A stretch of DNA of 64,000 bases from CAYNEO01 sp964396245 (GTDB lineage: Bacteria > Zixibacteria > MSB-5A5 > GN15 > FEB-12). Every line of letters begins with the position of its first letter. Within the stretch, counting starts at the first letter, position 1. Both the position numbers and the translations under genes were made by a program. The stretch covers positions 1-64,000 of the forward strand of contig CAYNEO010000005.1 in the NCBI GenBank assembly GCA_964396245.1. The letters are read 5' to 3'. Positions 7,476-15,994 of the stretch are shown here, one piece after another. The notes under the pieces were generated by a model. It had not been told where the DNA came from and searched no databases. It was given only the letters and a program-made list of their open reading frames with translations.

Positions 7476-10136
7476 TTACTTCAGGAGCACCATCTTCTTG
7501 GTGGCCGAGAAGTTACCGGCATTCAGCTTATAGAAGTAAACACCGGAGGCCTGGTTGCTGGCATTCCACTCAACCGTCACAGTACCGGCTTCGCCATGAC
7601 CGCTGAACTGCTGCACAATCTGACCGGTCACATTGTAGACGGTCAGGGTGTAGTCAGAAGCCTGCGGCAGCGCGAAGGCGATGGTCGTGGTCGGGTTGAA
7701 CGGGTTCGGATAGTTCTGCATCAGAGCGAAGTCGCTCGGGAGCAGCTTCAGCGTAACCGGAGCACCCTGGGCAGTCGCAACCTCGAGGCTCTGGACCGGG
7801 CCGTTGGCATCGAGGAACTGACCGCTGAACGAGTTGCCTTCCAACGAGTAGACCAATGCACTGGTGACGTTGGTCTCGGCGTTGTAGGCAAACTTCATTT
7901 CCATGTTGTCGGCCAGAAGCTGAGGAGTCACGTTTCCGACGATCTGGACATAGGCACCACCAAGGTCGAGGTCCATGCCAATGACGTTATTGTCGATCGT
8001 GTACTGAGCAGCAACCGGCGACAGCTTCGGATACGGAACCGCGTCGCCGACGATGACACGAATCAGGTAAACCAGGTCGGCAACCGACAGGGCAATACCG
8101 TCAGCGTTCACGTCGGAAGCAGCGATCGAACCTTCGGCATAATCACCGAACGCGAAAATGCCGCTGATGAAGTAGTTGGTGAACATAACCGCATCAGCGA
8201 TTTCGTAAGGCAGGCCGTTCAGGTTGATGTCACCGCGGGCGTCGATGCTGTCGGCGCAGGCGATGTCGATACCGCCGTTATAGAAGTCGATATCGCGAAT
8301 AACAGCGACCTTCAGCGAAGTGACGCAATCATTCGGCGCACCAAGGAATGAAGGCAGACTGAACTCGAGCTCCTCGGGCTTCCACTGATTACCAGTGTTG
8401 CCGTAATCGAAGTCAGCGACAGTCTTCGAAATATACAGGACGGTACCGTCGCCGTTCGAAATCGAGTTGTCGTCGCATTCAATCCAGTAGAACCGGATCG
8501 GTACATAACTGCACTCGAGGTTCCGGTCATTGCTGACCAGGAAGTTCAGCGAGAACAGAACGTCGTTGTCACCAACTTCGGCGCAGGTCGGATGGGCCGC
8601 GCCGTTGTTGGTCTCGGCAATACCGACCACCCGGACCATGCCTGACGGACAGGCGTTGCCGCAGTTACCGAACGGGCCATAACGATAGGTGAAGTATTCC
8701 CAGCCGCACTCCTGATACAAGGCGGAGCTGTCGACATCCGCACCCTGGAAGGTCAGGGCAGAGGCGTCGTAAGCAAGCAGGAAGTTGAAGCCGCCAAAGT
8801 CAGGGTCTTGACCGGTCAGCAGCACGTTAACGCGCTCGAAACGGCCTTGATAGACCATTTCGCGCTTTTCGATCTCAACCACGAAACGTGAGCTCTCGGT
8901 AACCCTAAAGTAAACATCACACGTACTGGTGTCTTTACCATCGGTTACACCGACCGTCCACGTGTGATCACCGAGGTCGTCCCCGGTAGCGGTGTACTGC
9001 AGGACATTGCCGACAAACGCGCTCGTACCGACAGCGTCGTCATCGTCAACCACAAAGAAGGTCTTCGGGTCGCCGGGGCAGTTATCGGTAGCCTCGAACG
9101 GAATCTCGGTCAATGCATCCACCTGAGCAAAATAAGGCTTGGAGGGATCGTTGCAGCCTTTGGAGAAGGCCGGGGCCTGGTTCGTGAAAACCAGATCCAT
9201 CACGTAATCAGTGCAGGCATCATCCGGCTCGCAAGCCCTGACCGTTACGCTCCGTGACTCATAGACGTCGTCGATACTGCCGGTCACAGAGTAGGCACCG
9301 GTGTTCGGATCGATCGTGCCCGGACCGTCGACGATTGAATACGTAACCGGCTGCGGTTCACCCGGATTGGTATTGTCAGGGTCATGAGCCTGGAAGGTCG
9401 CGGTCAACGTGGCGCAGTGGCTGCCGGTCAGGGAAGCCTGGGTCGGCGGCACGTCGAATTCCGGCGGCGTATCCGGAAGAAGGAATACTTGGAGGCAGAG
9501 ACCGCCAAGGGGCAGACCCGTGCCGTCGGGACCAAGCCATTCCGGAATCGGCGAATCATCCGTCTCGGCACACTCCAGACCAAGAGCTGACCAGAACCAC
9601 TGGAAGCCGCTCGGCGCGGCCGAACCCTGACCGAAGGTGTCAATGCAGATATGCTTGCCGTCGTCGGCCGCGTTGGTATGGAAGCTGATCGTCCAGGCGA
9701 TATCATCGTATTCGCCGACCAGACCGTCCGGATCACCGAACGTTACCGTGGCGTACCCAACAGTATCGGGGCTGTTACCATCAGCCTTCATCAGCGGGAA
9801 CTTCTTCGTCCAGTTGAAAGCCAACCAGGAGGAAGTCGGTGCGATAAAGACGGCTGTGTCCGGGTTACTGGTGGACCAGGTGGCGCCGTCGTCGGAATAG
9901 ATCTTCATTCCGTTGCCGATTGACCAGAAACATCCGGGCGAGTTGGCGTTTATGACCGCCAGGTTGTACTGGATGTCAAAGCCGGCCTTCAACACCAATT
10001 CACCACCGGTGAGTGAGCCCTGGTATGAACCGTCGATGCTTCTGATCTGGACAGCGTGGTACGGTGTCTGCGCACCAGCCAGCCCAAAAGCAAAAATGAC
10101 CAATGTTAGAGCAAGGAAAAATGAAATGCGCTTCAT
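7476..10136 (-). CDS. Large secreted protein with Ig-like, cohesin-like, dockerin-like and T9SS sorting domains
   Basis: 886 residues; AGGAG lies 7 bases before the ATG at 10136. Signal peptide 1-22 (ending GLAGA). Residues about 23-215 form an unrecognised beta-rich domain with several cysteines. Cadherin/Ig-like repeats cover about 220-415 (FQAHDPDN, FEATDNC). A cohesin-like domain spans about 420-630 (VNVLLTGQDPDFGGFNFLL). Dockerin-like loops lie at about 640-710 (GDINLNGLPYEIADA and SDVNADGIALSVAD). The FlgD-like sorting domain ends the protein (LMQNYPNPFNPTTTIAF, RKMVLLK-like KKMVLLK). The paired cysteines suggest disulphides formed in the periplasm. It has its own upstream gap of 356 bases and a 3' hairpin, so it is probably monocistronic. 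No catalytic residues recognised. Confidence 0.85.
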   Translation of the reverse strand: MKRISFFLALTLVIFAFGLAGAQTPYHAVQIRSIDGSYQGSLTGGELVLKAGFDIQYNLAVINANSPGCFWSIGNGMKIYSDDGATWSTSNPDTAVFIAPTSSWLAFNWTKKFPLMKADGNSPDTVGYATVTFGDPDGLVGEYDDIAWTISFHTNAADDGKHICIDTFGQGSAAPSGFQWFWSALGLECAETDDSPIPEWLGPDGTGLPLGGLCLQVFLLPDTPPEFDVPPTQASLTGSHCATLTATFQAHDPDNTNPGEPQPVTYSIVDGPGTIDPNTGAYSVTGSIDDVYESRSVTVRACEPDDACTDYVMDLVFTNQAPAFSKGCNDPSKPYFAQVDALTEIPFEATDNCPGDPKTFFVVDDDDAVGTSAFVGNVLQYTATGDDLGDHTWTVGVTDGKDTSTCDVYFRVTESSRFVVEIEKREMVYQGRFERVNVLLTGQDPDFGGFNFLLAYDASALTFQGADVDSSALYQECGWEYFTYRYGPFGNCGNACPSGMVRVVGIAETNNGAAHPTCAEVGDNDVLFSLNFLVSNDRNLECSYVPIRFYWIECDDNSISNGDGTVLYISKTVADFDYGNTGNQWKPEELEFSLPSFLGAPNDCVTSLKVAVIRDIDFYNGGIDIACADSIDARGDINLNGLPYEIADAVMFTNYFISGIFAFGDYAEGSIAASDVNADGIALSVADLVYLIRVIVGDAVPYPKLSPVAAQYTIDNNVIGMDLDLGGAYVQIVGNVTPQLLADNMEMKFAYNAETNVTSALVYSLEGNSFSGQFLDANGPVQSLEVATAQGAPVTLKLLPSDFALMQNYPNPFNPTTTIAFALPQASDYTLTVYNVTGQIVQQFSGHGEAGTVTVEWNASNQASGVYFYKLNAGNFSATKKMVLLK

Positions 10137-10492
10137 TTTTTTCTCCTGTTCATTCTGTTAACAAACAGCGTGTGCTTCACACATAAAAGTCTCTTCAATT
10201 TCCCCCTCAATTCCTGCTCAAATCGGTCAAAGATGAGAGCCACAAATCTCCGACCGTTTCTTAACGGAAATTCAAAGGACTATTACATGCCTGTTTCTTT
10301 GAGCGCGTGCAAAGAAACCTCTTTTAAGCATCCTCCTTTCCACTCTATTATTTCTTCTATTCCGGGCAATGCTCCCTTCGGAGCATTACCGTTTCTTTCT
10401 CAATTGTTTACCTTCTCAGGTATCAATCTAATAGTAAGTATGTATATACTTCCGATCTGTTTTCGAAGCATAAGCCGTTAATGAAAAATCCG
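10137..10492. other. Intergenic region with a small hairpin, no gene seen
   Basis: About 356 bases between two secreted-protein genes. AATGCTCC / GGAGCATT (10368-10387) forms an 8-base stem with a four-base loop, without a T-run on the minus strand. It lies 106 bases beyond the stop at 10493. The promoter of the 886-residue protein should be in the left part. Confidence 0.45.
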
Positions 10493-11734
10493 TTACTTTC
10501 CGCATGCGCAGCACGTTTCGCATAATGGGTCGTGACTTATGTACACGAAATCGATAAGTCTCGTAATGTCACCCAAGGCCATCAGGCAGTCGGGCGAACA
10601 GTCTACGTTGCCGACGCACTCCGGCTCCGGTTTCACCCCGCCCAGGTAAACCGCAGAAATCAGCCTCGTGATGTCAGACAGGTCGATTTCATCGTCAGAG
10701 CCGGCGACATCGCCACAGTTGGCCATGACCACCTCGAGTGAGCCGTGATCAAGCACCACCGAGCCGATATGGCCCGGGTAGGTAGTGTCGATATACGGAT
10801 GCTGCAGGGTTACGATTTCCAGCGAATCGCCCTCCTGGTAGGTCGAATACTTCTTCCATGCCTGGCACGAGTCACCCGACCAGTATTCGCACCGCCAGTA
10901 AAACGTATCTATATAAGGCTCGTACGCCAGACCGATCTGTGTCCCGTTGGGACGGGAGAACACGAAATTGTCCGCCGGCGCGGACCTGATATTGATCGCT
11001 ACTGTACGATCGGTGGTGGTATCGGGAAGTTCCTTGATATCTCCCTGTAACCGGAACAGCACATGCCCGTTCTGTCCGGCCGGAATCGGCGGCGGCGTGT
11101 GGCCATCGGCATAATTCACATTTGACCGGGCCGCGATATAGACATCAATGGCGTCACTCGTGAACGAGCGGGTCCTTACGTCCTCCCAGCCTCCAATGAG
11201 CGTGCCCACCGTATCAATACTCCCGATGGTCACCACCTGGGTGTCAACATGGTAGAAGTCCCATTGCGGATACTGCACCCATTCAGATTCAGGATCGCTC
11301 TCGGTCGTCCGGACCGAGTCCACGCACGAATCGACATTAATCGAGTCGTAAGTAAGGCATTTCCACCAGCTCGTATCCGCCCATCCGGAAATCGAATCGA
11401 TACAACTGGAGTCGACCGGGCTGTAATCCTCGCAAATCCAGTACGTAGTATCGATTACCGTCTGCGTATCGGTCTGGAAAAACATGATCCCCGGACGCTC
11501 GAGTATCAGCGTCATCTCGAACGCAAATACGTCGTCGTCCCAGTTATCCAGAAATACGGTTATGACAGAATTCAGCTCGCCGGACGTTCCCACCGTGTCA
11601 CCCACGGTGACATAAAGGCTTGGCGCCGTTTGAGCTGAAGTAAATGTCGGCATGAATACAATTAGAAAAACGAAAAGACACAGCGTCAGAGTAAGTTGAG
11701 GTTTCAACGCCTTCGTGCTCGAGCAGATCGGCAT
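10493..11734 (-). CDS. Secreted cohesin-like/dockerin-like protein without T9SS sorting domain
   Basis: 413 residues from the ATG at 11734, chosen because AAGGAGG lies 6 bases upstream; the frame is open further to 11815 but that segment is not signal-like. The signal peptide ends TFTSAQ (about residue 35). Then comes a beta-rich cohesin-like region (about 38-330) with repeated tryptophan/tyrosine/cysteine segments such as DTTYWICEDY and DTFYWRCEYW. A dockerin-like pair closes it (DVAGSDDEIDLSDITRLI and GDITRLIDFVYI), and the end is cysteine-rich (CETCCACGK). Unlike its neighbours it lacks the YPNPFNP sorting domain, so it may be periplasmic, surface-held by a partner, or exported another way. 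The C-terminal cysteine cluster might bind metal or form disulphides. Confidence 0.8.
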   Translation of the reverse strand: MPICSSTKALKPQLTLTLCLFVFLIVFMPTFTSAQTAPSLYVTVGDTVGTSGELNSVITVFLDNWDDDVFAFEMTLILERPGIMFFQTDTQTVIDTTYWICEDYSPVDSSCIDSISGWADTSWWKCLTYDSINVDSCVDSVRTTESDPESEWVQYPQWDFYHVDTQVVTIGSIDTVGTLIGGWEDVRTRSFTSDAIDVYIAARSNVNYADGHTPPPIPAGQNGHVLFRLQGDIKELPDTTTDRTVAINIRSAPADNFVFSRPNGTQIGLAYEPYIDTFYWRCEYWSGDSCQAWKKYSTYQEGDSLEIVTLQHPYIDTTYPGHIGSVVLDHGSLEVVMANCGDVAGSDDEIDLSDITRLISAVYLGGVKPEPECVGNVDCSPDCLMALGDITRLIDFVYISHDPLCETCCACGK

Positions 11735-12845
11735 ACCTGCCTCCTTAAAGAATGTTGAAAAAGCTGACCTACACTCGTACCCGGCCATGGGCACGAAAAC
11801 ACCCGAAAAGATCATTGAGTTGTAGAGGTAATTCGAGACATTACTGTCACGATCATTTCGCTACACAGACCAAGAAATCTTTAACAAAGTGTTTAGTATG
11901 TAACCTGCTTGTACATTTCTAAGCCACCCCCCACGGCTGACTTAGAATAGAAGTACTCACTCTGACAGTTTTCGCTCGGGAAAGAACTCTTTGTCGAAAC
12001 CTACCATCGCCAAAGGTAAAGTAAATTTGATTTGTAGAAGACACACCTATCATCCAAGCGGTAATATAGCGACGACCTTCCGTTTTGTCAACACGAAAAG
12101 TAAGCCGTATCGTCAAATTCACAAAGATAACCGGAGCCTTCTACATATCGTCTAGCCATACCCGGCTCAAGCCGTCGAACGCATCATGCTCCACCATATA
12201 CATATTAATGAGTATTAATGGGGGCACCTGACGTCCGGCATGAGCAACTTCTCTTTTCTGCAAACAGGTCGATTCTATTATGTCGTGCTCTCGATTTCCA
12301 GCCGCATGAAAAACAGACGGGGGAAGATCGAAGCTTTTTTTTCGCTGCTATTGATTGCCGTCCTATCGAACCTCAACGGGCTCGGTTCATCCTGGTTGAT
12401 ATGGTCCGGGGGCTGCACCTTTCTGACATTATCGTCAGTGCCGGCCAGTATATTAGCCCGCCGGTGGGGTCCGCCGACGCAGGTCAGGTTATTGGAGAAC
12501 TCGCGTCGAAGTTGCCCGAGCAAAGTTCGGGAGCACAAAAAATCAACACGGGAGCACTGATTCATTTATCGGTTAACTTGCTGTTTCTTAGTAAATTATC
12601 CGTATATGAGAACTGCGGATACTTCTGTGGTGTGCTCCGGATTGCAGGCCGGTGCTCCGGCGGTGTATCGGCGTTATCGGCCCGGACCGCAGGGTTTCTA
12701 CCCGGCTCAGGGTAGTCCGTGAAACGGCGCCGTGCCGTTCGACCGACGAATTTGCGCTGACAATAAGCTGTTTTTGAGTTGACTTCCGGACTCCTACCAA
12801 TGATTTTAGCAACTCAAGACCGGGGATATTAGCAATAGAGGATCG
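11735..12845. other. Gene-poor region of about 1.1 kb
   Basis: Between the divergently transcribed secreted protein (minus) and the hydrolase-like gene (plus). Plus-strand frames near 12218-12715 are open but have no family features, no good ribosome site and atypical composition. A duplicated TATTAATG (12203-12210 and 12213-12220) and two GTGCTCCGG words (near 12635-12660) occur. I see no RNA gene. It may be decayed sequence or an unrecognised RNA. Confidence 0.5.
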
Positions 12846-13766
12846 GTGTCAATGGCCAGGCTTTCCCGTCAGACTCGCGAAATCATCAACATTATCATTT
12901 TCCTCATTGTGTTGGGCGCCCTGCTCTTCTTCTACGTCATCTATCCGCTTGGCGCCACTGCCGACACTTTCGGCAGATTCGAGGGGGAAGAGGTCAGCAT
13001 CGATTCATTACCGCCGAACAACCCCGAACCGTTTATCCAGGCGGGTTTCGTCGCCCCCGATACGTTTCGCGTCGAATCGGACGGCCTGACCCGGATTGCA
13101 GCGGTCTATCTCATGCCTCCGGCTGATACGGCTGCCGATACCGCCCGCGGTTTGGTCATGCTGCTGCCGGGGTTCAACCAGAACCGTGATTCCCTTATTC
13201 CGCTGGCCCGGATGTTTGTCGACTCGGGCTACGCCGTGGTCACCTATGACCCGCGCGCCACCGGCCTCTCGACCGGCAGGTACCACGACGGCGGCACCTA
13301 TGAGGCAAACGACCTCCAGGAAGTTATCGCTTATCTCGACCTCCGAAATCGGATCATCCATCCCCTGTCGGTTGTCGGTTTTGATCTTGATGCCGACGCC
13401 GCCATCATCGCCTCTCAGGGGGAAAGTCGAATCGACCGGGTCGTCGCCATCAACCCGTTTCTGACTACCAATCGGCTGCTCGATGTCTTGAAGCGCCGGA
13501 ACAACATCATGTGGTTCCCATTCTACCGCACCATCATGTGGTGGTGGTACGGGATCCGCTCCGGCTATGTCACCACCAAACGCACAATCGATCAGATCCA
13601 GCCGGTCGTCAAACCGACCCTGCTGATCATCTCCGACAGGTCTATCGGCGCCGACGCCATCGACAAATTTGTGGCTATTTCCGATACCAGCCTGCTCACC
13701 ACCAAAATCTATCCGGACACTACCATTACGCTCTACGATGACATCCTAAAATTCATTACGCGGTAA
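12846..13766 (+). CDS. Membrane-anchored alpha/beta-hydrolase-like protein lacking the nucleophile
   Basis: 306 residues from GTG 12846 (GAGG 4 bases upstream); ATG at 12852 is an alternative. One transmembrane helix at about 12-33 (IIIFLIVLGALLFFYVI) puts the rest outside the cytoplasm. The fold signs are GLVMLLPGFNQNRDSL (oxyanion strand-loop, about 102-117), YDPRATGLSTGRY (about 134-146) and PTLLIISDRSIGADAI near the end. The nucleophile elbow, normally GxSxG, reads VVGFDLDADAA, with Asp180 where Ser is expected and Asp182 where Gly is expected; no clear catalytic His follows. So it is probably not a serine hydrolase. It is followed by a weak terminator and then fprA. Function unknown. Confidence 0.7.
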   Translation: MSMARLSRQTREIINIIIFLIVLGALLFFYVIYPLGATADTFGRFEGEEVSIDSLPPNNPEPFIQAGFVAPDTFRVESDGLTRIAAVYLMPPADTAADTARGLVMLLPGFNQNRDSLIPLARMFVDSGYAVVTYDPRATGLSTGRYHDGGTYEANDLQEVIAYLDLRNRIIHPLSVVGFDLDADAAIIASQGESRIDRVVAINPFLTTNRLLDVLKRRNNIMWFPFYRTIMWWWYGIRSGYVTTKRTIDQIQPVVKPTLLIISDRSIGADAIDKFVAISDTSLLTTKIYPDTTITLYDDILKFITR

Positions 13767-13796
13767 CTTCGCCGGTTCTTCTCATGTTAATTAATG

Positions 13797-13828
13797 AGTG
13801 GCGGCAACTTGTTTTCAGGCCGCTTTTT
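13797..13828 (+). terminator. Probable intrinsic terminator after the hydrolase-like gene
   Basis: GCGGC / GCCGC stem with a 13-base loop followed by TTTTT, about 35 bases past the stop at 13766. Short stem, so moderate strength. Confidence 0.5.
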
Positions 13829-13866
13829 CATATGTTTAGCCAGAACCTGAAACGGAGACGGAATCC

Positions 13867-15057
13867 ATGAGCACGATACAACTTGCCGACGGTGTCCACT
13901 GGGTCGGTGTAAAAGACCCCGATCTGAAAGTCTTTGATATTGTCATGCCGCTCGAACACGGCACGACATATAATGCCTATCTGGTTCAGGGAGAAAAGGT
14001 TGCCCTGATCGATACGGTCAAAAAATCATTTTCGGACGAGTACTTTGCGAACATCGAGAAGATCGTTCCAATCGATAAGATCGACTATCTGATTATCAAC
14101 CACACCGAGCCCGACCACTCCGGGTCGTTCATCGGACTGCTTGACCGCAACCCGAATATCAAGCTCATCTGCGCCGCGCCCGCCCTGCCGTTTGTCAAGA
14201 ACGTGCTCAACCGGGAGGCGGACATCACTTCGGTCAAGGACAACCATGAACTGGACCTCGGAGGCAAAAAGCTTACTTTCAAGCTCACCCCGTACATGCA
14301 CTGGCCCGACACCATGATGGAATTTCTTCACGAGGACAACGTTCTGTTCTCCTGCGACGGCTTCGCATCACACCTGAGTTCAAAAGGTATATTCAACGAC
14401 GAAGTCACCGAGGATCTGGATCACGAATTCCGATACTACTTCGACGCAATCATGCGGCCCTTTACCGGCTATATTCGCCGCAACCTGCCCAAACTCGACG
14501 ATTTCGACATCAAAATGATCGCGACCTCGCACGGCCCCATCCTGCGTGAGAATGCGACGACATATATCGACAGGTACAAAGAGTGGTGTGTGGATAAGAC
14601 CGAGGGGAAAAACCAGGTCACTGTGTTTTATGCGAGCAACTATGGAAATACGGAGAAGGTTGCCCGTGCTATTTCCGCCTGCCTTGAGAAGGAAGGTTTC
14701 ACGGCGCCGGCAATTGATATCACCACCATCGACCGCGATACCGCCCGCGATCACATCGAATCAAGTATAGGCGTACTGATCGGCACCCCGACTTTCAACG
14801 GCGATGCGGTCAAGCCGACATGGGATCTCGTGGCCGATTTCTCTACCGTCTACAGCATCGGCAAGAAAGCGGCAGTGTTCGGCTCATATGGATGGGGCGG
14901 CGAAGGAGTCAAAATGGTCGCCGAACGGCTGAGCGGACTCAAGCTGAAAGTATTCGAGGAGAACTTCCGCGCGCGGCTGGTTCCATCCGAGGATGAGATG
15001 GCCGATCTGAACCGTTACTGCGGCGAACTGGCCGCCTTTCTCAAGCAGGGAAAGTAG
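13867..15057 (+). CDS. Flavodiiron protein (FprA family, A-type flavoprotein)
   Basis: 396 residues. It reduces O2 to water and/or NO to N2O using a non-haem di-iron centre fed by FMN. N-terminal metallo-beta-lactamase-like domain (1-245) with the iron ligands HTEPDHSG (His79, Glu81, Asp83, His84), then a later His near MHWPD, Asp in SCDGF and His in SHGPIL. C-terminal flavodoxin domain (about 250-396) begins VTVFYASNYGNTEKVARA, the FMN phosphate loop, followed by GTPTFNG and GSYGWGGEG. No rubredoxin domain is attached, so a separate electron donor is needed. The length is typical. GGAGACGG precedes the ATG. The gene points to an anaerobe or microaerobe protecting itself from oxygen or nitrosative stress, consistent with Rex in the same window. 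Confidence 0.93.
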   Translation: MSTIQLADGVHWVGVKDPDLKVFDIVMPLEHGTTYNAYLVQGEKVALIDTVKKSFSDEYFANIEKIVPIDKIDYLIINHTEPDHSGSFIGLLDRNPNIKLICAAPALPFVKNVLNREADITSVKDNHELDLGGKKLTFKLTPYMHWPDTMMEFLHEDNVLFSCDGFASHLSSKGIFNDEVTEDLDHEFRYYFDAIMRPFTGYIRRNLPKLDDFDIKMIATSHGPILRENATTYIDRYKEWCVDKTEGKNQVTVFYASNYGNTEKVARAISACLEKEGFTAPAIDITTIDRDTARDHIESSIGVLIGTPTFNGDAVKPTWDLVADFSTVYSIGKKAAVFGSYGWGGEGVKMVAERLSGLKLKVFEENFRARLVPSEDEMADLNRYCGELAAFLKQGK

Positions 15058-15165
15058 GATGCATTAATCATAGCGGAGCATCCCTCCGTCCATGTAGTTG
15101 CGGTCGACAGGAACCGGTCAAGGCCGGTTTATTGGAAGTCTCAGGCATCCGAAGAGGGGAGTTGC

Positions 15166-15909
15166 ATGCAGCGAAAATTTTCCATTCCCGCTATCGCGGC
15201 GCGTTTGGGTCTGACACGCCTTACGCCTCCGGTCGAGCCGTCTTACGGTCATGATGAATCGCGTCTCGATGAGACCGCAACGGGCCCGTCACACCCCGCG
15301 ACAGGCCTTGGACATCTTCCGTTATCAAAAGAACTCTTCGATCGAGTCGGCGCCTTCATCGGCATTCTTCTCACCGCCCCCGTGATGCTCGCGGCCGCGA
15401 TAATTGTTAAGCTGGAAAGCCGGGGACCGGTCCTCTACAGCCAGGCCCGCTGTGGGCTGAATGGCCGGTTGTTCAGGATGCACAAGATTCGGACGATGTA
15501 TACCGACTCCGAGCGGAAGAGAATTGAATTACTGGACCGCAACGAGATGAGCGGCCCCGTCTTCAAACTGAGAAACGACCCGCGGGTGACTCCGGTCGGT
15601 CGGTTCCTGCGGCGACATTCTATCGATGAGCTCCCCCAGTTTCTTAATGTACTTCGGGGCGATATGTCGCTTGTGGGACCGCGCCCGCCGTTGCCGCAGG
15701 AAGCCGCTCGCTTCGAACCCTGGCAGAAGCGCAAGCTCTCGGTGAAGCCGGGTATCACGTGCCTCTGGCAGGTCAGCGGCAGAAACCGGATAGATTTCGA
15801 GGAATGGATGCGCCTCGACCTGCAATATATTGATCACCGCTCCTTCTGGCTCGACCTCAAGATTATTGCCCGAACAATACCAACCGTACTGAAGGGAACC
15901 GGAATGTGA
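15166..15909 (+). CDS. Short polyprenyl-phosphate sugar-1-phosphate transferase
   Basis: 247 residues of the bacterial sugar transferase family (PglC/WcaJ catalytic core), which moves a sugar-1-phosphate from a nucleotide sugar to undecaprenyl phosphate at the inner membrane. The first 60 residues are polar and look disordered. A hydrophobic re-entrant helix follows (FIGILLTAPVMLAAAIIVK, about 64-83), then the catalytic core with FRMHKIRTM, the Asp-Glu-containing SIDELPQFLNVLRGDMSLVG and GPRPPLP, and a conserved end GITCLWQVSGRNRIDF. It is strikingly similar to the C-terminal half of the 466-residue transferase at 53492-54892, but lacks that protein's N-terminal membrane and CoA-binding-like domains. 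GGGGAG precedes the ATG. No glycan-assembly genes adjoin it. Confidence 0.88.
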   Translation: MQRKFSIPAIAARLGLTRLTPPVEPSYGHDESRLDETATGPSHPATGLGHLPLSKELFDRVGAFIGILLTAPVMLAAAIIVKLESRGPVLYSQARCGLNGRLFRMHKIRTMYTDSERKRIELLDRNEMSGPVFKLRNDPRVTPVGRFLRRHSIDELPQFLNVLRGDMSLVGPRPPLPQEAARFEPWQKRKLSVKPGITCLWQVSGRNRIDFEEWMRLDLQYIDHRSFWLDLKIIARTIPTVLKGTGM

Positions 15910-15994
15910 TCGATTAATGCGGTCTGTCGATCAGCTCTTGCGCCTGCAAGTCCTCCGTTGCCAAACATATCGGTCAAATATATGTTATAGAAGT

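Noticed and set aside
7596..8351. 251-codon open frame on the plus strand
   Set aside because: Antisense to the 886-residue secreted protein; low-complexity shadow.
10368..10387. AATGCTCC/GGAGCATT hairpin as terminator
   Set aside because: Eight-base stem but no T-run on the relevant strand and 106 bases past the stop; mentioned only within the intergenic entry.
12218..12715. 165-codon open frame in the gene-poor gap
   Set aside because: No homology features, no ribosome site, no conserved-looking motif; kept only as unexplained region.
15058..15090. GGATGC/GCATCC after fprA as terminator
   Set aside because: Six-base stem with a 14-base loop and no T-run.
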